A stretch of DNA of 64,000 nucleotides from the NCBI GenBank assembly GCA_038049695.1, contig CP142456.1:70215422-70279421 (forward strand), written 5' to 3'. Source of the stretch: Cinnamomum chago. Taxonomy: Eukaryota > Streptophyta > Magnoliopsida > Laurales > Lauraceae. The notes below the pieces were generated by a model, which did no database searches, was not told where the DNA came from, and worked only from the letters and a program-made list of their open reading frames with translations. A program made the translations under genes and the position numbers. Of this stretch, positions 53,237 through 63,371 are shown piece after piece; the first letter of the stretch is position 1; every line of letters begins with the position of its first letter.

Positions 53237-54897
53237 GTATGCTGGCTTTCAGCTCTTCACTCACAGGTCAATACAGTTGGCTTTTTCTGTCAGTACTCTA
53301 AAATTTTAACAGTAACCATTGTGATGGCATCAGTATGTTTCCTGTTTTTGAAACATGCACTCTTGTCAATGTACATTGTCTCCATTAAATCTTCAAATTA
53401 ATTGATATATCATACCAACTGGAGTCACTTCTTATTAGCAGCTATATTCTTAGATTCAACATTTCAGATTGAGGAAAGTGGGAGTCGCAGTGGATATCTT
53501 TCAGGTATACACTGTTTTGTGGTGTATCTGGAATTCTGGATACACTTGATCATTTCTCACTAGTCCTTAAAGCTCTGTACCCAGAGCAAAGCAAACTGAC
53601 ATGGCCAAGCGAGGTTTCCGCTCTCTCTTGAATGACAGACAATTTTTACCCTAATCATCACCAGCCAACCGACAAACACATTGGAGATCACCAGATGGCA
53701 CAAAACACCTCTCTCTAACCAAAATCAGTTAAGCACTTTTATTTGTTCTTGGCCCTTCATTTATATTCACATGGTGAAGCTAAAAGATGCAACTTGAGTC
53801 GGTAAACCTGAATTGGCATGACCCCGCCTCACTAAAAGGAAAATTTGGGAGGGCTCAGGCCCAGATTTTGAGATCCATGTGGAACTAGGGTTTGGCCTGG
53901 GCCTCAGATACCCTTGCTCTTACATGTACACTTCATCTGTTCATGTGTTATCTCAAACACCGACTGCTATCTTTCCATTGTCTGGTGGCTATTGGTAATC
54001 CAACGTGATCACAATTTGAATGTTTTTTTAATTGATTCGTTTAGTAATTAATATATTAAGAGAGCAAAGATGGGGGGAAACTTTGGCAATGGATGGTAGC
54101 TGCAAAACATGGGGGGTGCTTCATTGCTTTTAAATCAAGGGCAGTAGTTTGTTTAATCAGATGGCTGAGAAAAAAGGGGAATTCCCCTTGCAAAAGCCAA
54201 CAGCCTTTGTGACATGTGACTATGTGAGGACTTTGGAATTTCACTAAACTAACATGATTCTCATCACCTTAGGTTGCTTTATACCATTCCTCCCCCAGGA
54301 TGTTCCTATCACGTGGGCATGAGTTACACTAACACATACCATCAATCAAGATTATCAAAAGTCACATGTTACAGCTTGGTAGATTATTCTCTCTAGGATG
54401 ACCCCACATGATTGTATTCCATGTGTACAATGGCATATAGGAAAAATACCAATGCACCATCAATCAAAATATTACAAATCACATATTACAGATTTGGATA
54501 TATTATTCTCTCCCGGACAACCCCACCGGATTTTATTCCATAATTCCATGTCTGATGGCATATGGGCAAAATACCAATCAGTCATGTTACAACATTGGCG
54601 CCGTAGATGGATGCTATCTGCTTGATCCTTGGTTCTTGTCCTGTTTTGGTGGTTTCTTTTTGTTCATTACCGCTTTTCAATGGCCCTAATCTGTTTGGCT
54701 TCCCCAAGGATGGTCTCTTCTTTATAGTAATAGTAATTTTTTTCTGAGGAGCATTTACTCTCTTATGTGTCACTCTGGGGCATGTATTGGACCAAATTCC
54801 CGATATAGGATGAGGGTTTTGTCCATAATGCTAAATATTGTCAGATATATAATATACCAGCTGATATCTATAATTTTTTTTCCAAAGAAACTGATGC
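53237..54897. other. Intergenic DNA; duplication ends at 53415; ~120-bp tandem repeat at 54340-54575
   Basis: Similarity with the first locus stops at 53415. Two diverged units starting ACCATCAATCAAGATTATCA (about 54340) and ACCATCAATCAAAATATTAC (about 54456) share TTACAG..TTGG, ATTATTCTCTC, ACCCCAC and ATACCAAT, giving a degenerate tandem repeat. No gene is recognised in the remainder. Confidence 0.5.
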
Positions 54898-54905
54898 AAA
54901 GTATG

Positions 54906-55217
54906 AAGGGTTGTAAACGGGCCGGTTCTGGTCCGGGTCCATGGTGGACCTGTAACCGGAACCGATTTCTTGGCTTCGAAACTAGAACTATATATGGGAC
55001 ATGTCTGGATCTAGGTAGAGAATAATATTAAAAAAATATGATTTTTTAGAGATATTTTTGAAAATTTAGGTAATATGTCAGGTTTTGGGTCCATGATTCC
55101 GAACCAAGGTGGAACCGGACCTAGACTTATTTACTTATCGGGACCTAAATAAAGAACCAGACTCGGTTTTTAACGGGTCGGAACTTCCGGATAATCGGAT
55201 ACCCATTTACATCCCTG
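54906..55217. mobile_element. hAT-type MITE (312 bp) with 8-bp target duplication
   Basis: Ends AAGGGTTGTAAACGGGCCGG (left) and CCCATTTACATCCCTG (right) are inverted. Flanks AAAGTATG (54898-54905) and AAAGTATT (55218-55225) agree at 7 of 8 bases. The interior has GGTCCGGGTCC and ACCGGACC blocks and no coding sequence. Confidence 0.75.
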
Positions 55218-55225
55218 AAAGTATT

Positions 55226-55973
55226 GGTGTGGTTCTCAGTTCACATCTTATCAGCCGCATGCCAACACTTTTCATTTTAAAAATAATTGATATCTTTAAC
55301 CAGCAGATAGAGGTTGATCCTGGCCGATATGGTCTAGCACTGACCTTACAAACTATTATTCAATATTTTCCACTGAACTGAAACGCACTGATATAGATAC
55401 ACCAATATATATGTTGTATCCTTGATGCAGCTCATATATATTAGTTTTTTTACTCTGGCTCAAAACAGGTTCTAATGTCAATATTCGAAACCATGGTTGA
55501 TTAGATTTATAGTCTGTATTGTATAACTATGAGAAATGTAGCAAATAGCTACTTAAGTCAGATGAGATAATCTCTGATAAAGAGGTGGTTTCAGTAAAAT
55601 GAAAATAAATGCAGTGGATATGGATGTGGGTATGATCACCTGAAAACTATATAGATATGGGGTCCAAATGTATTATTACATGTGCTTCTGTGGCAGTAAG
55701 ATGATATGAATTATAGGCCAATTTAGGTCACGTCCGATGACAATTACAGATCCACCATGGAGAATCAATTAGCAATAAGAGAGCAAAAAGTAGGATTCCG
55801 TGATCTTAATCCATCATCTCTCTTTCTTATCTTCAACACCTGCTGTACTAAGAATTCTCTACAATGACATGCATTGACTTAATGATTCCCTTTACTCTCG
55901 ATGGAATAATATAGCAACCTGTGACTGATTCCTTCTTTTCTTTGTTCCTGATAACCCCACTTCCTTCTTCTTG
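55226..55973. other. Upstream region of the microRNA gene
   Basis: Non-coding. AT-rich DNA followed by pyrimidine-rich CCTTCTTTTCTTTG and CTTCCTTCTTCTTGC just before the TATA box. It presumably holds the promoter of the MIR gene. Confidence 0.45.
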
Positions 55974-55987
55974 CTATATATATAGGA
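55974..55987 (+). promoter_or_regulatory. TATA box of the predicted MIR171/479-type gene
   Basis: CTATATATATAGG lies about 100 bp upstream of the hairpin, after a pyrimidine-rich patch. Plant MIR genes are RNA polymerase II genes with well-defined TATA boxes, so transcription probably starts near 56005-56015. Confidence 0.55.
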
Positions 55988-56076
55988 ACAAGATTGTGTT
56001 TTCTCAATCACAAGGGGTCATCTGTTTAGGAGAAAAGATGGAGAAAACACAAGGTTAGCTGTCTTGAGAAGAGGAA

Positions 56077-56157
56077 GACAAGAGGTGATATTGATTTGGC
56101 TCACCTCTTTCTGAGTACATTAAAACTAAAGGTGAGCCGAATCAATATCACTCTTGT
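56077..56157 (+). ncRNA. MIR171: microRNA precursor, miR171/miR479 type
   Basis: A compact hairpin has 5' arm about 56078-56107 and 3' arm about 56130-56157, with a loop of about 22 nt. The stem of about 27 bp has one bulged G and one G-U pair. The 3' arm contains the 21-nt candidate at 56133-56153, beginning TGAGCCGAATCAATATC, the shifted miR171 form also seen opposite miR479; the 5' arm carries TGATATTGATTTGGCTCACC. Family knowledge: miR171 cleaves mRNAs of GRAS regulators of the SCL6/HAM group, which carry a GATATTGG-CGGCTCA-type site, and so controls meristem and axillary development. Sequence and fold support the call; expression is not shown. Confidence 0.82.
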
Positions 56158-56159
56158 AT

Positions 56160-57111
56160 TACTCATTCATATCATGGTCCAGCGAGGTTGATTCCGGTGA
56201 AGATAAAGAAAAACTTACTTTCAGGTTAAACTTTTATGGTGGGAATTCCCTTTTTTGGTCATATGATATTGTCCGCTCTTGCCACACGATTTTAAAAGGC
56301 CTCATGCGGAATTAAGACCAGGTCATACACATATATACCCAATATCAGGACTACCGTGTTTCCAATATAGGATGTATACACCATTGTATATCCAATCCTA
56401 GTCCTCATTGGATTCAACGCCTTTCTATAGGAGAGCCAAGCCACAGGTGTGACATACTCAACTGAAGGAGTTGTACTATGAGCCTAAGTAAATTTGATTC
56501 ACTAGTACAATTGAAGTTGATATTAATGTAGATAGAGCGTCTGTCATTTACAGTCATAATTGGTGATATGATAAGTAAGCACCTCTTTGTAAGCGCCATC
56601 CACCCTACATGTTGGTTGGATGAATTCCCCCAAGTACCAATTAATGGGGGTGGAGAAGTATTGAGTGGAAGGGGAAATGATTCATCAAAAAAGCCTATCT
56701 TGGCAAAAAAAAGAAAAAGAAAAAAAAACTCCTCTTCTTATCTGTTGAGAAGTGATGCCTCTCCCACCCAGCTCTGCTGGTGGAGGCATTGAATATAGTA
56801 ATATATTTTAATATATAATACTTTTTTTTTTTTGTTATATTGTGATGCCATGTTTGAACCCTGTTGGATCATTGGTCGAACTGATTTTTTTAGAACATAG
56901 GTAAAAATGCAAAATTCCAAGTTGCTGTAGGTCTAGTCTTTCTTAATGGGTTTTTTTAGTCACTCAGCATGTCATATTTTAACAAAGTCGAATGTCTCCT
57001 TATCTATATGAAATTCAAGGTCCTTTTCTTAAAAACAAAAAAAGTAGATTCAAAATTCAATTTATAAAGGGGATGTGTCATTTTAGATGCGGCCGACCCA
57101 CAACCCAGCAT

Positions 57112-57116
<5 letters not shown>
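56160..57116. other. Intergenic DNA after the microRNA gene
   Basis: No gene is recognised. Frames near 56414-56792 are short, lie on both strands and have no domain. AT-rich runs are present near 56700-56835. Confidence 0.4.

Positions 57117-57193
<77 letters not shown>
57117..57193. repeat. (AT)n(GA)n microsatellite
   Basis: About 37 bp of AT repeat is followed by about 38 bp of GA repeat. It gives long artefactual frames of Tyr-Ile and Glu-Arg. Confidence 0.95.
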
Positions 57194-57196
<3 letters not shown>

Positions 57197-57213
57197 TGAT
57201 CTAGTGCGTGTGC

Positions 57214-58150
57214 GCTCCTCAACGTGGGCCCCACCTCGGACTAGGACCGGGGGGATTGAAAGATTTCCCCTAACCCTTCATCTCTGTAAAAAATGAGCCA
57301 TATCCCTGATCATCATCACATTCATCTAGGCCCATAAGTTTAATGGTGTACAGTCCATTTGGATGGGTGTGCAGTCGATCCAACGGTGTACAATCCATCG
57401 GATGGGTGCAAAGCTGGGCCCCATGTGAAACTCAGGGTGGGCTGTGAGTATGTGGTCCATTCAGATGGACCATTAGGTGGACCATCAGGCGGGCTGTGAG
57501 TATGTGGTCCATTCAGATGGACCATCAGGTGGGCCCCACTCCCGGTTTGCAAGATGCGTTTCGGGCACATCGATAACTACTATATATATAGAGAGAACTA
57601 CTATAAAAAAAAAACCCTAGATGACCATTAACCGAAAAACAAGCCGCTAGTTAATATTGCACGGAAGCGGTTCCCTGTGACCACTTCCGTTTTTTTTATA
57701 TTATTATTAAAGATTTAAACGTGTGACGACGTCGTCGTTTAATCGCTGAAACCCCATTTACCCCTTCTTCCTCCCATCATTTTTCCCCTTTCTCTAGTTG
57801 TTTCATTTCCCCCTTTCTTAGACTAGTGTTTTCTCTCAAACCCACATGGGCTCCACCTCGGTCTGAGACCAAGGGATTGAAAGATTTCCCATGGCCCTTC
57901 ATCTCTACAAAAAATCAGCCTCATCCCTGATCATCATCACCTCCATCTGGGCCCCCACAAGTTTAGCGGTGTACAATCCATTCGGATGAGTGTGCAGTCA
58001 TTCAAACTTTGTACAGTGCATTGGATGGTGCAAAGGTGGGCCCCATGTGAAATTCAAGGGGGGTTTTGTGTGTGATCTATTCAAATGGACCATCATGTGG
58101 GCCCCACCCTTGGTGCACTTGCACACCGGGCGCACTGGGCGCTTGTAAGA
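57214..58150. repeat. Two diverged direct copies of a ~330-bp GTGGGCCCCAC-rich repeat
   Basis: Copy 1 (about 57214-57570) and copy 2 (about 57838-58150) share GATTGAAAGATTTCCC, CCCTGATCATCATCAC, GTGTACAATCCAT, TGGGCCCCATGTGAAA and ATGGACCATCA. Copy 1 has an extra internal duplication of about 56 bp (GGGCTGTGAGTATGTGGTCC twice, near 57432 and 57491). No inverted ends or coding sequence are found. Confidence 0.8.
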
Positions 58151-58419
58151 GTAACTCTCATCGTAGTGTGAGAGTAAGGGGTGAGGCCCTCACATTTAGG
58201 ATGTTGGCATTGGATGTGAGCCTTACAACAATTTGTATTTTAATTTGACTTAAGTAAATAGCGGCATTTGGTTTTTTATTTTTTGAAAAAAAAACACAAG
58301 TTAGATCTTGCTTAAATTAGAGCTAAACTTTTTTTCCTTGTAAGCAAAGATCAGAGACTTAATAGGGGCAAAGCACCCCCTGTCACAATGAAGATCACAC
58401 TGAAAGATTGTGTCAAAGG

Positions 58420-58459
<40 letters not shown>
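58151..58459. other. Short intergenic stretch ending in (AT)n
   Basis: Nothing is recognised apart from the (TA)n tract at about 58420-58459 that hosts the next MITE. Confidence 0.5.
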
Positions 58460-58461
<2 letters not shown>

Positions 58462-58631
58462 GCATCTATCCCTCACCATAGGGTGAGAGACACTTCCCAT
58501 TTTTGCACATGAAGACAAGGAAGTGTACATCACCCTATGTACTTGAAAAGTAACTTTTGTACTTGAAAATGCCCAATTATAGAAATGTCCCTCACCTTAT
58601 GGTGAGGGCTGGATGCACTTGAAACCTCCCC
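58460..58631. mobile_element. MITE-S copy 2 in an (AT)n tract
   Basis: The interior and right end match the element at 24708-24892 at about 95% (TTTTGCACATGAAGACAAGG, AAGTAACTTTTGTACTTGAA, GATGCACTTGAAACCTCCCC). The outermost ~15 bp of the left end are missing. Like copy 1 it lies between long (AT)n tracts. Confidence 0.85.
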
Positions 58632-60500
58632 TATATATATATAATTATATCGCAAACATTTCAAAAGATCTTACAAGAATAATCTTTAACAATATTTTAT
58701 ATGGACTTTAATTATTTAAAAATGATTTAATTTCAGTTCTGTTTTCCCAATAATATTTTGCCAAAAAAATTTCAAGATTAAAAATACCCCCACATTCTGC
58801 GAGAAAATAATTTTTTCATAAACTTGTGAAAAAGATCTTAACAATAGAGTTAATGAAACAAGAATGAGTTACTCAGTCGGTTGGCAATCCTACATGTCAC
58901 CCGAGCAGAAGCAGTTTCCCAGAGTCCAGATCCTCTGAGGCAACTATCTCATGAAGCTGTGTAGCACTTTTCTAAAACTCCATCGTGGGCCCATATAAAG
59001 ATCATCCAAACCATTCAAGAATTTCATCCAATCCAATCATACATCCTCAAGTTTTAATTCAAAAGAGTACAATTGAGCACTGACCTATTTGAAAAGGCAA
59101 AAAATAGAGTAAAGTGAAGTTAAATAGGTTATAACACTTTAAAATTTTAACTCTACTCTGTTTGGATGAGTTTGGCCCAATAGATAAAGTAATATTGTCA
59201 GCCACAGGTACTTAGGGGCAGACCTCCCCCTCACATTTAAAAATTCCCTAAATTTAGGGCTTTGGCCCATCCTATGTATGGATGGCCCCCTCCTTCATTT
59301 AAAGATTTTTTAAATGTAATTTTGACTTTGGAAAAATGAAACAAAAATGTTATCGATTTTGAGGAAAGCTCAAAATGAAAAAAAGAGAGGAAAGGAGAAC
59401 AAATAAAGAAGGCTTGATGGAGATTGGAAAAGAGATTTTTCAATTATCATTATAATCTATCTACACTTGCCCCAAATCTTATGATCTAAGGAAGGAAGAG
59501 GAGAAAGTACGTCTTTTTGTTGGAGACTCGCAGACTTACAGAGATTTTGGGGTATGAATAAAGAAGAACCATGAACCCACTTTCTCTTTTATTAATCTTT
59601 TTTAAATTACATAGATGCACTGATTTCAATACATGTCATTAAGTATTTTCAGTCTTTGTTGCTCATATTGAAATCTAATTCACTTAAAGTTAATGTCTGA
59701 TTGCGTTATATAATTACATAATTTTTTAGCTCAATCAAAGTTTTATCTATTGTGAATAAAGAAATATAACTATATTTTTTTATTTTGATTATTATTATTC
59801 ATGTTAGAAAAATCCGATTGAAAAAATTTATTTTAAGGAGATAAAAACTAGTAGAACCATGCTTTTTAATGGTTTAAATTTTAGATATGGGATGGTCTAA
59901 TTTTTTTTCTTTGAGGTTTTAAATAATAAAGTTTTAAATTGTAATTTATAAGTTACAGGCATAAGAAATGACTAGTATCCACCTTGAGATTGCGGAAAAA
60001 ATCAATACCGAAACAACAATTGATGATTTCAACTCAAAGAAAGAACATCGAGTACAATTTCAATAATTTGATTATTACATATTTTATTATGAAATTTATG
60101 ATTTTGTTTAGGGTTTTTGGCGCCCCCCTAAACAAAATTCCTGATTCTGACCCTACATGCACTCCATTTCACTTCAACCTTAAATACTTATATTTTCTTG
60201 AGTAGAAGTGGATTCTACTTTAAACTTTAACTTCACAATAAGCATCTAAGTAAAGTAAAGTAAAATACATTACCTTAACTTTTAATCTACTATTTTACCT
60301 CCACTGCACTCCTAACGTAAAATCTACTTTATTTTACTCCGCTGCTCATTTATCCAAATGGACGACCGAAATGGAGCCGCAATTGTAAAGTGAACGTTGA
60401 AATTAGAAGGTAATATGAGATGAAAAAGGTTCTTACTAAAAGGTGATTCTAGACTTTATAGTGCTGCTAGCCTGCTATCATCATGATTTATATAAACAAT
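58632..60500. other. Intergenic DNA with MITE pieces
   Basis: About 58975-59185 (TTCAAGAATTTCATCCAATC, then AAAATAGAGTAAAGTGAAGT) and about 60190-60372 (CTTTAACTTCACAATAAG to TTTATCCAAATGGACG) resemble parts of the GGGCCTGTTTGGATAA MITE family seen at 18565. The rest is AT-rich and non-coding. Confidence 0.5.
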
Positions 60501-60694
60501 CTACGTTCCAACCGAACTACGATCTTGATAGACGGTCTGGATTTCTCTGGGAATTTCAACGTTCATGAGATTGAGAAAACTATCATGCACACCGACATGC
60601 CATACAAGGAAAGTAAATTCTGCACCTACTACTATAGCCACGGATCCTAAAAGCAGGAATCTGCCACGTGTCTTGTTTGTTCTGGTCCTGCCAA
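60501..60694 (-). CDS. Possible terminal exon of a small membrane protein, minus strand
   Basis: On the minus strand a good acceptor (GTATTTTACAG) precedes a 63-codon open frame: GRTRTNKTRGRFLLLGSVAI, then VVGAEFTFLVWHVGVHDSFL and NLMNVEIPREIQTVYQDRSS, with the stop at 60501-60503. It has a basic start, one hydrophobic segment of about 20 residues and a balanced acidic tail, which looks like a genuine single-pass membrane protein. The upstream exon would lie at about 60735-60840 (pyrimidine-rich, ATG near 60790), but I could not match splice phase convincingly. If real, it is divergent from the U-box gene and may share its promoter. Confidence 0.35.
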
Positions 60695-60839
60695 CTGTAA
60701 AATACAAACAAAAACGAAATAGAATATTCAAAACTCTGTAGGAGACCTGAGAGAGAGAAACGTCTTCAACGGGAGAGCGGAAGTCATCCAAACAAAGGGA
60801 AGGAAAGTTCAGAAAACAAAAACGATACAAACACACCGT

Positions 60840-61361
60840 TTTCTTTAAAAGAAATCAATCTTCTTTGCATTTCATCCAACAATGAGCAATTTCTTGATTT
60901 TCTCCTCCAACACTCGCAGATGAGTGGCTTCAATTCAATCTCAGAGTCTCAAGGTAAAAAAAGAGTAGAATTTCATTGATCAGGAGGTGATGTTCTCAAA
61001 ACCCTAGCTTTCAGATCTGATTTTGACTTAGATTGACTTGATTCTTCCTTCTTTGATTGCATCTGATACCAGCAAGTAGAAGCATTTTAGTTGAAAAAAA
61101 AAAATCCGACTTCTTTTAACCTAATCTCCATTAAGTTCTAGTCAGTTGTTTGAAAAACAAATGAGATAGAGCAGAATCTGTGAAATTTAGGTAGAACATG
61201 AAAGGAAAAGTTCAATTGGAAGAATAAAAGTCAATCTGGGTTGAATATTTATTTGAATGGTGGAACTTGCTTGATTGAATTTGAGGCTCTAGAACTTTCA
61301 GTAATTGTTAATGGAGTCTAAAGTATGAAGAGAAATTGTAGCTTGGATCTTGAGGAGCAAA
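60840..61361 (+). promoter_or_regulatory. U-box gene promoter/5'-UTR region with a possible leader intron
   Basis: A C/T-rich leader-like stretch (about 60850-60955) ends in CAAG followed by GTAAAAAAAG. A possible acceptor AATTGTAG lies at 61340, about 20 bp before the start codon. This layout suggests an intron in the 5'-UTR of about 385 bp. It is inferred from splice-site context only. Confidence 0.4.
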
Positions 61362-63139
61362 ATGTCGACGGATATGCTTGTAAGCGCCACTCTAGTCCCG
61401 GCATCAGAGGCCCTTGCTAAGATTATAGAGGAGATCTTTGAGACTGTAAAAGCTGCCGGGGACGTCCTCATCGAGAAAGAGAGCTTTGCAGAGCTCTCTG
61501 GTTACTTGGGGAGGATTGTCCCCGTCCTTAGAGAGCTGATCAACAAAAGGATCCATGGTTCTGAGAGTGTAAATAATGTCACTCAGATTCTAACTAGACA
61601 GATCAAAGTTGCAAAGGGGCAGGTTTTGGAGTGCAGCAAGAGAAACAAGGTCTATCTATTACTCAATTGCAGGAGGATAGTCAAGCAGCTGCAAGAAACA
61701 ACTAAAGAGATCAGCAGAGCACTGAGCCTTATCCCATTGGCCTCACTTGATCTTTCATCTAGTATAAATGAAGAAGTCAGTAGGTTGTGTGATGATATGC
61801 TGAAGGTGGAGTTTAAGGCGGCCGTGGTGGAGGAGCGCGCCCTTGAAAGAATTGAATCTGGATTACAGGAAAGAAATTATGATCGCTCTTATGCAAACGG
61901 TCTTTTGGTTCTCATTGCAGAAGCTGTTGGAATCTCAACTGATCGATCTGCATTGAAAAGGGAGTTTGATGAATTCAAAAGGGAAGTAGAAGATGCGCGA
62001 GTGAGGAAAAACCAGGCAGAGGCTATACAAATGAATCAGATCATTGGACTTCTTGGAAGAGCAGATGCGGCTTTGTCCCCAGGAGAGAAAGAGGAGAGAT
62101 ATTATAGAGAGAAGAATTCGTTAAGTAATCAGCCATTGGAACCTTTGCAACCATTTTACTGTCCAATCACTTACGATATTATGGTAGACCCAGTGGAGAC
62201 CTCGTCGGGGAAGATATTCGAGAGAAGCGCGATAGAGAAGCGGCTTAAAGATGGGAACACCACCTGTCCCTTGACCAATATTCCCTTAGACAGCAGGTTT
62301 CTGCGACCTAATGTTATTCTTCGGAAATCAATTGAAGAATGGAAGGAAAGAAACACTATGATAACAATTTGTTCATTGAAGGTGAAACTCTGCTCAGGTG
62401 AGGAGCAAGAGGTGCTTCCTTGCCTGAAACAGCTTCAGGACCTTTGTGAAGAAAGAGACTTGCACCGTGAATGGGTAGCATTGGAGAATTACATACCAAT
62501 TCTTGTTGGCTTTCTTAGGGGAAGGGGTCCTGAGACAAAGAGTCGTGCTCTGGCTATCCTTCATTTATTAGCAATGGACAGTGATGACAATAAGGTACTT
62601 TTTTTATTAGAGTATTTCTCAATTACTTTAGTTCTCCTTCCCTTTTTGTTAATAAGAATTGATGTAAATAGTTTGATAGATAAGTCCATAACTATGGCTA
62701 CTTATTTCTGTCTGGACTAGATTAATCCCATCATCGTTCTGTCAGGTATCATCAAAGAATATATAATTTTTTTGTGGCAAGTTAATGGATGTTCTTTCTT
62801 TGGGTGTTTGAATAAGTTGAGATTGAAACCTGCAGGAAAGGATTGCTGAAGTTGAAAATGCCATTGAATCTATTGTCAAGTTACTTGCACGAAGCACTGT
62901 GGAAACTAAATTAGCAGTGGCCCTGTTACTGGAACTATCAAAAAGTTTTGTAGTTCTTGACCGAATCGGAAAGGTACATGGCTGCATACTGCTCCTAGTA
63001 ACAACTTATAACAGTGAAAACATTCAAGCTGCAAGAGATGCGAAGGAACTTTTGGAGAGACTTCCATTTGATAATCAGAATGTGGTACAGATGGCAAAGG
63101 CAAATTATTTCAAACCTTTGTTGCAACGGCTTTCATCAG
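61362..63139 (+). CDS. U-box E3 ubiquitin ligase with ARM repeats, PUB43-like (partial, runs off window)
   Basis: Exons are 61362-62594 and 62836-63139 (GT-AG), giving 512 residues so far; later exons lie beyond 64000. The start is ATG at 61362. The N-terminal helical region (VSATLVPASEALAKIIEEIF to about residue 240) is typical of PUB42/43/44-like proteins. The U-box covers about residues 262-332 (PFYCPITYDIMVDPVETSSG, then KIFERSAIEKRLKDGNTTCP). ARM-type repeats follow (WVALENYIPILVGFLRGRGP; TKLAVALLLELSKSFVVLDR; NVVQMAKANYFKPLLQRLSS). Family knowledge: plant U-box proteins bind E2 enzymes and ubiquitinate substrates chosen by the ARM region, often in immunity, senescence or ABA responses. 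Substrates here are unknown. Frames and splice sites are intact in the visible part. Confidence 0.92.
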
Positions 63140-63371
63140 GTTCTTACTCTAACCATATATATATATATATATATTTTGTAGAATTTTGTTTATAATACCT
63201 GAAAATATATAATGCCTTCTGGTTAAGTATCTCTGTAGAAATTCAGCAGTCCCACAATACCATTGTTGCAGGAAACTTCTACTGATTCTTCCAATCCATT
63301 TGGAATCATGCTCCTTTCTTACACTTGCAAAACTTGAGAAACAGCCAGTTCCCACCATTTTCACTTGAAGT
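63140..63371 (+). other. Start of U-box gene intron 2
   Basis: Donor GTTCTTAC at 63140, then an (AT)n tract near 63158-63175. No exon matching the expected ARM-repeat continuation is found before the hAT end. Confidence 0.6.

Noticed and set aside
56041-56160. MIR hairpin as a MITE foldback
   Set aside because: The stem is short and matches the miR171/miR479 family, with a TATA box upstream and no terminal repeats or target duplication.
57004-57234. Frames with Tyr-Ile and Ser-Leu runs
   Set aside because: Translation of the (AT)n(GA)n microsatellite.
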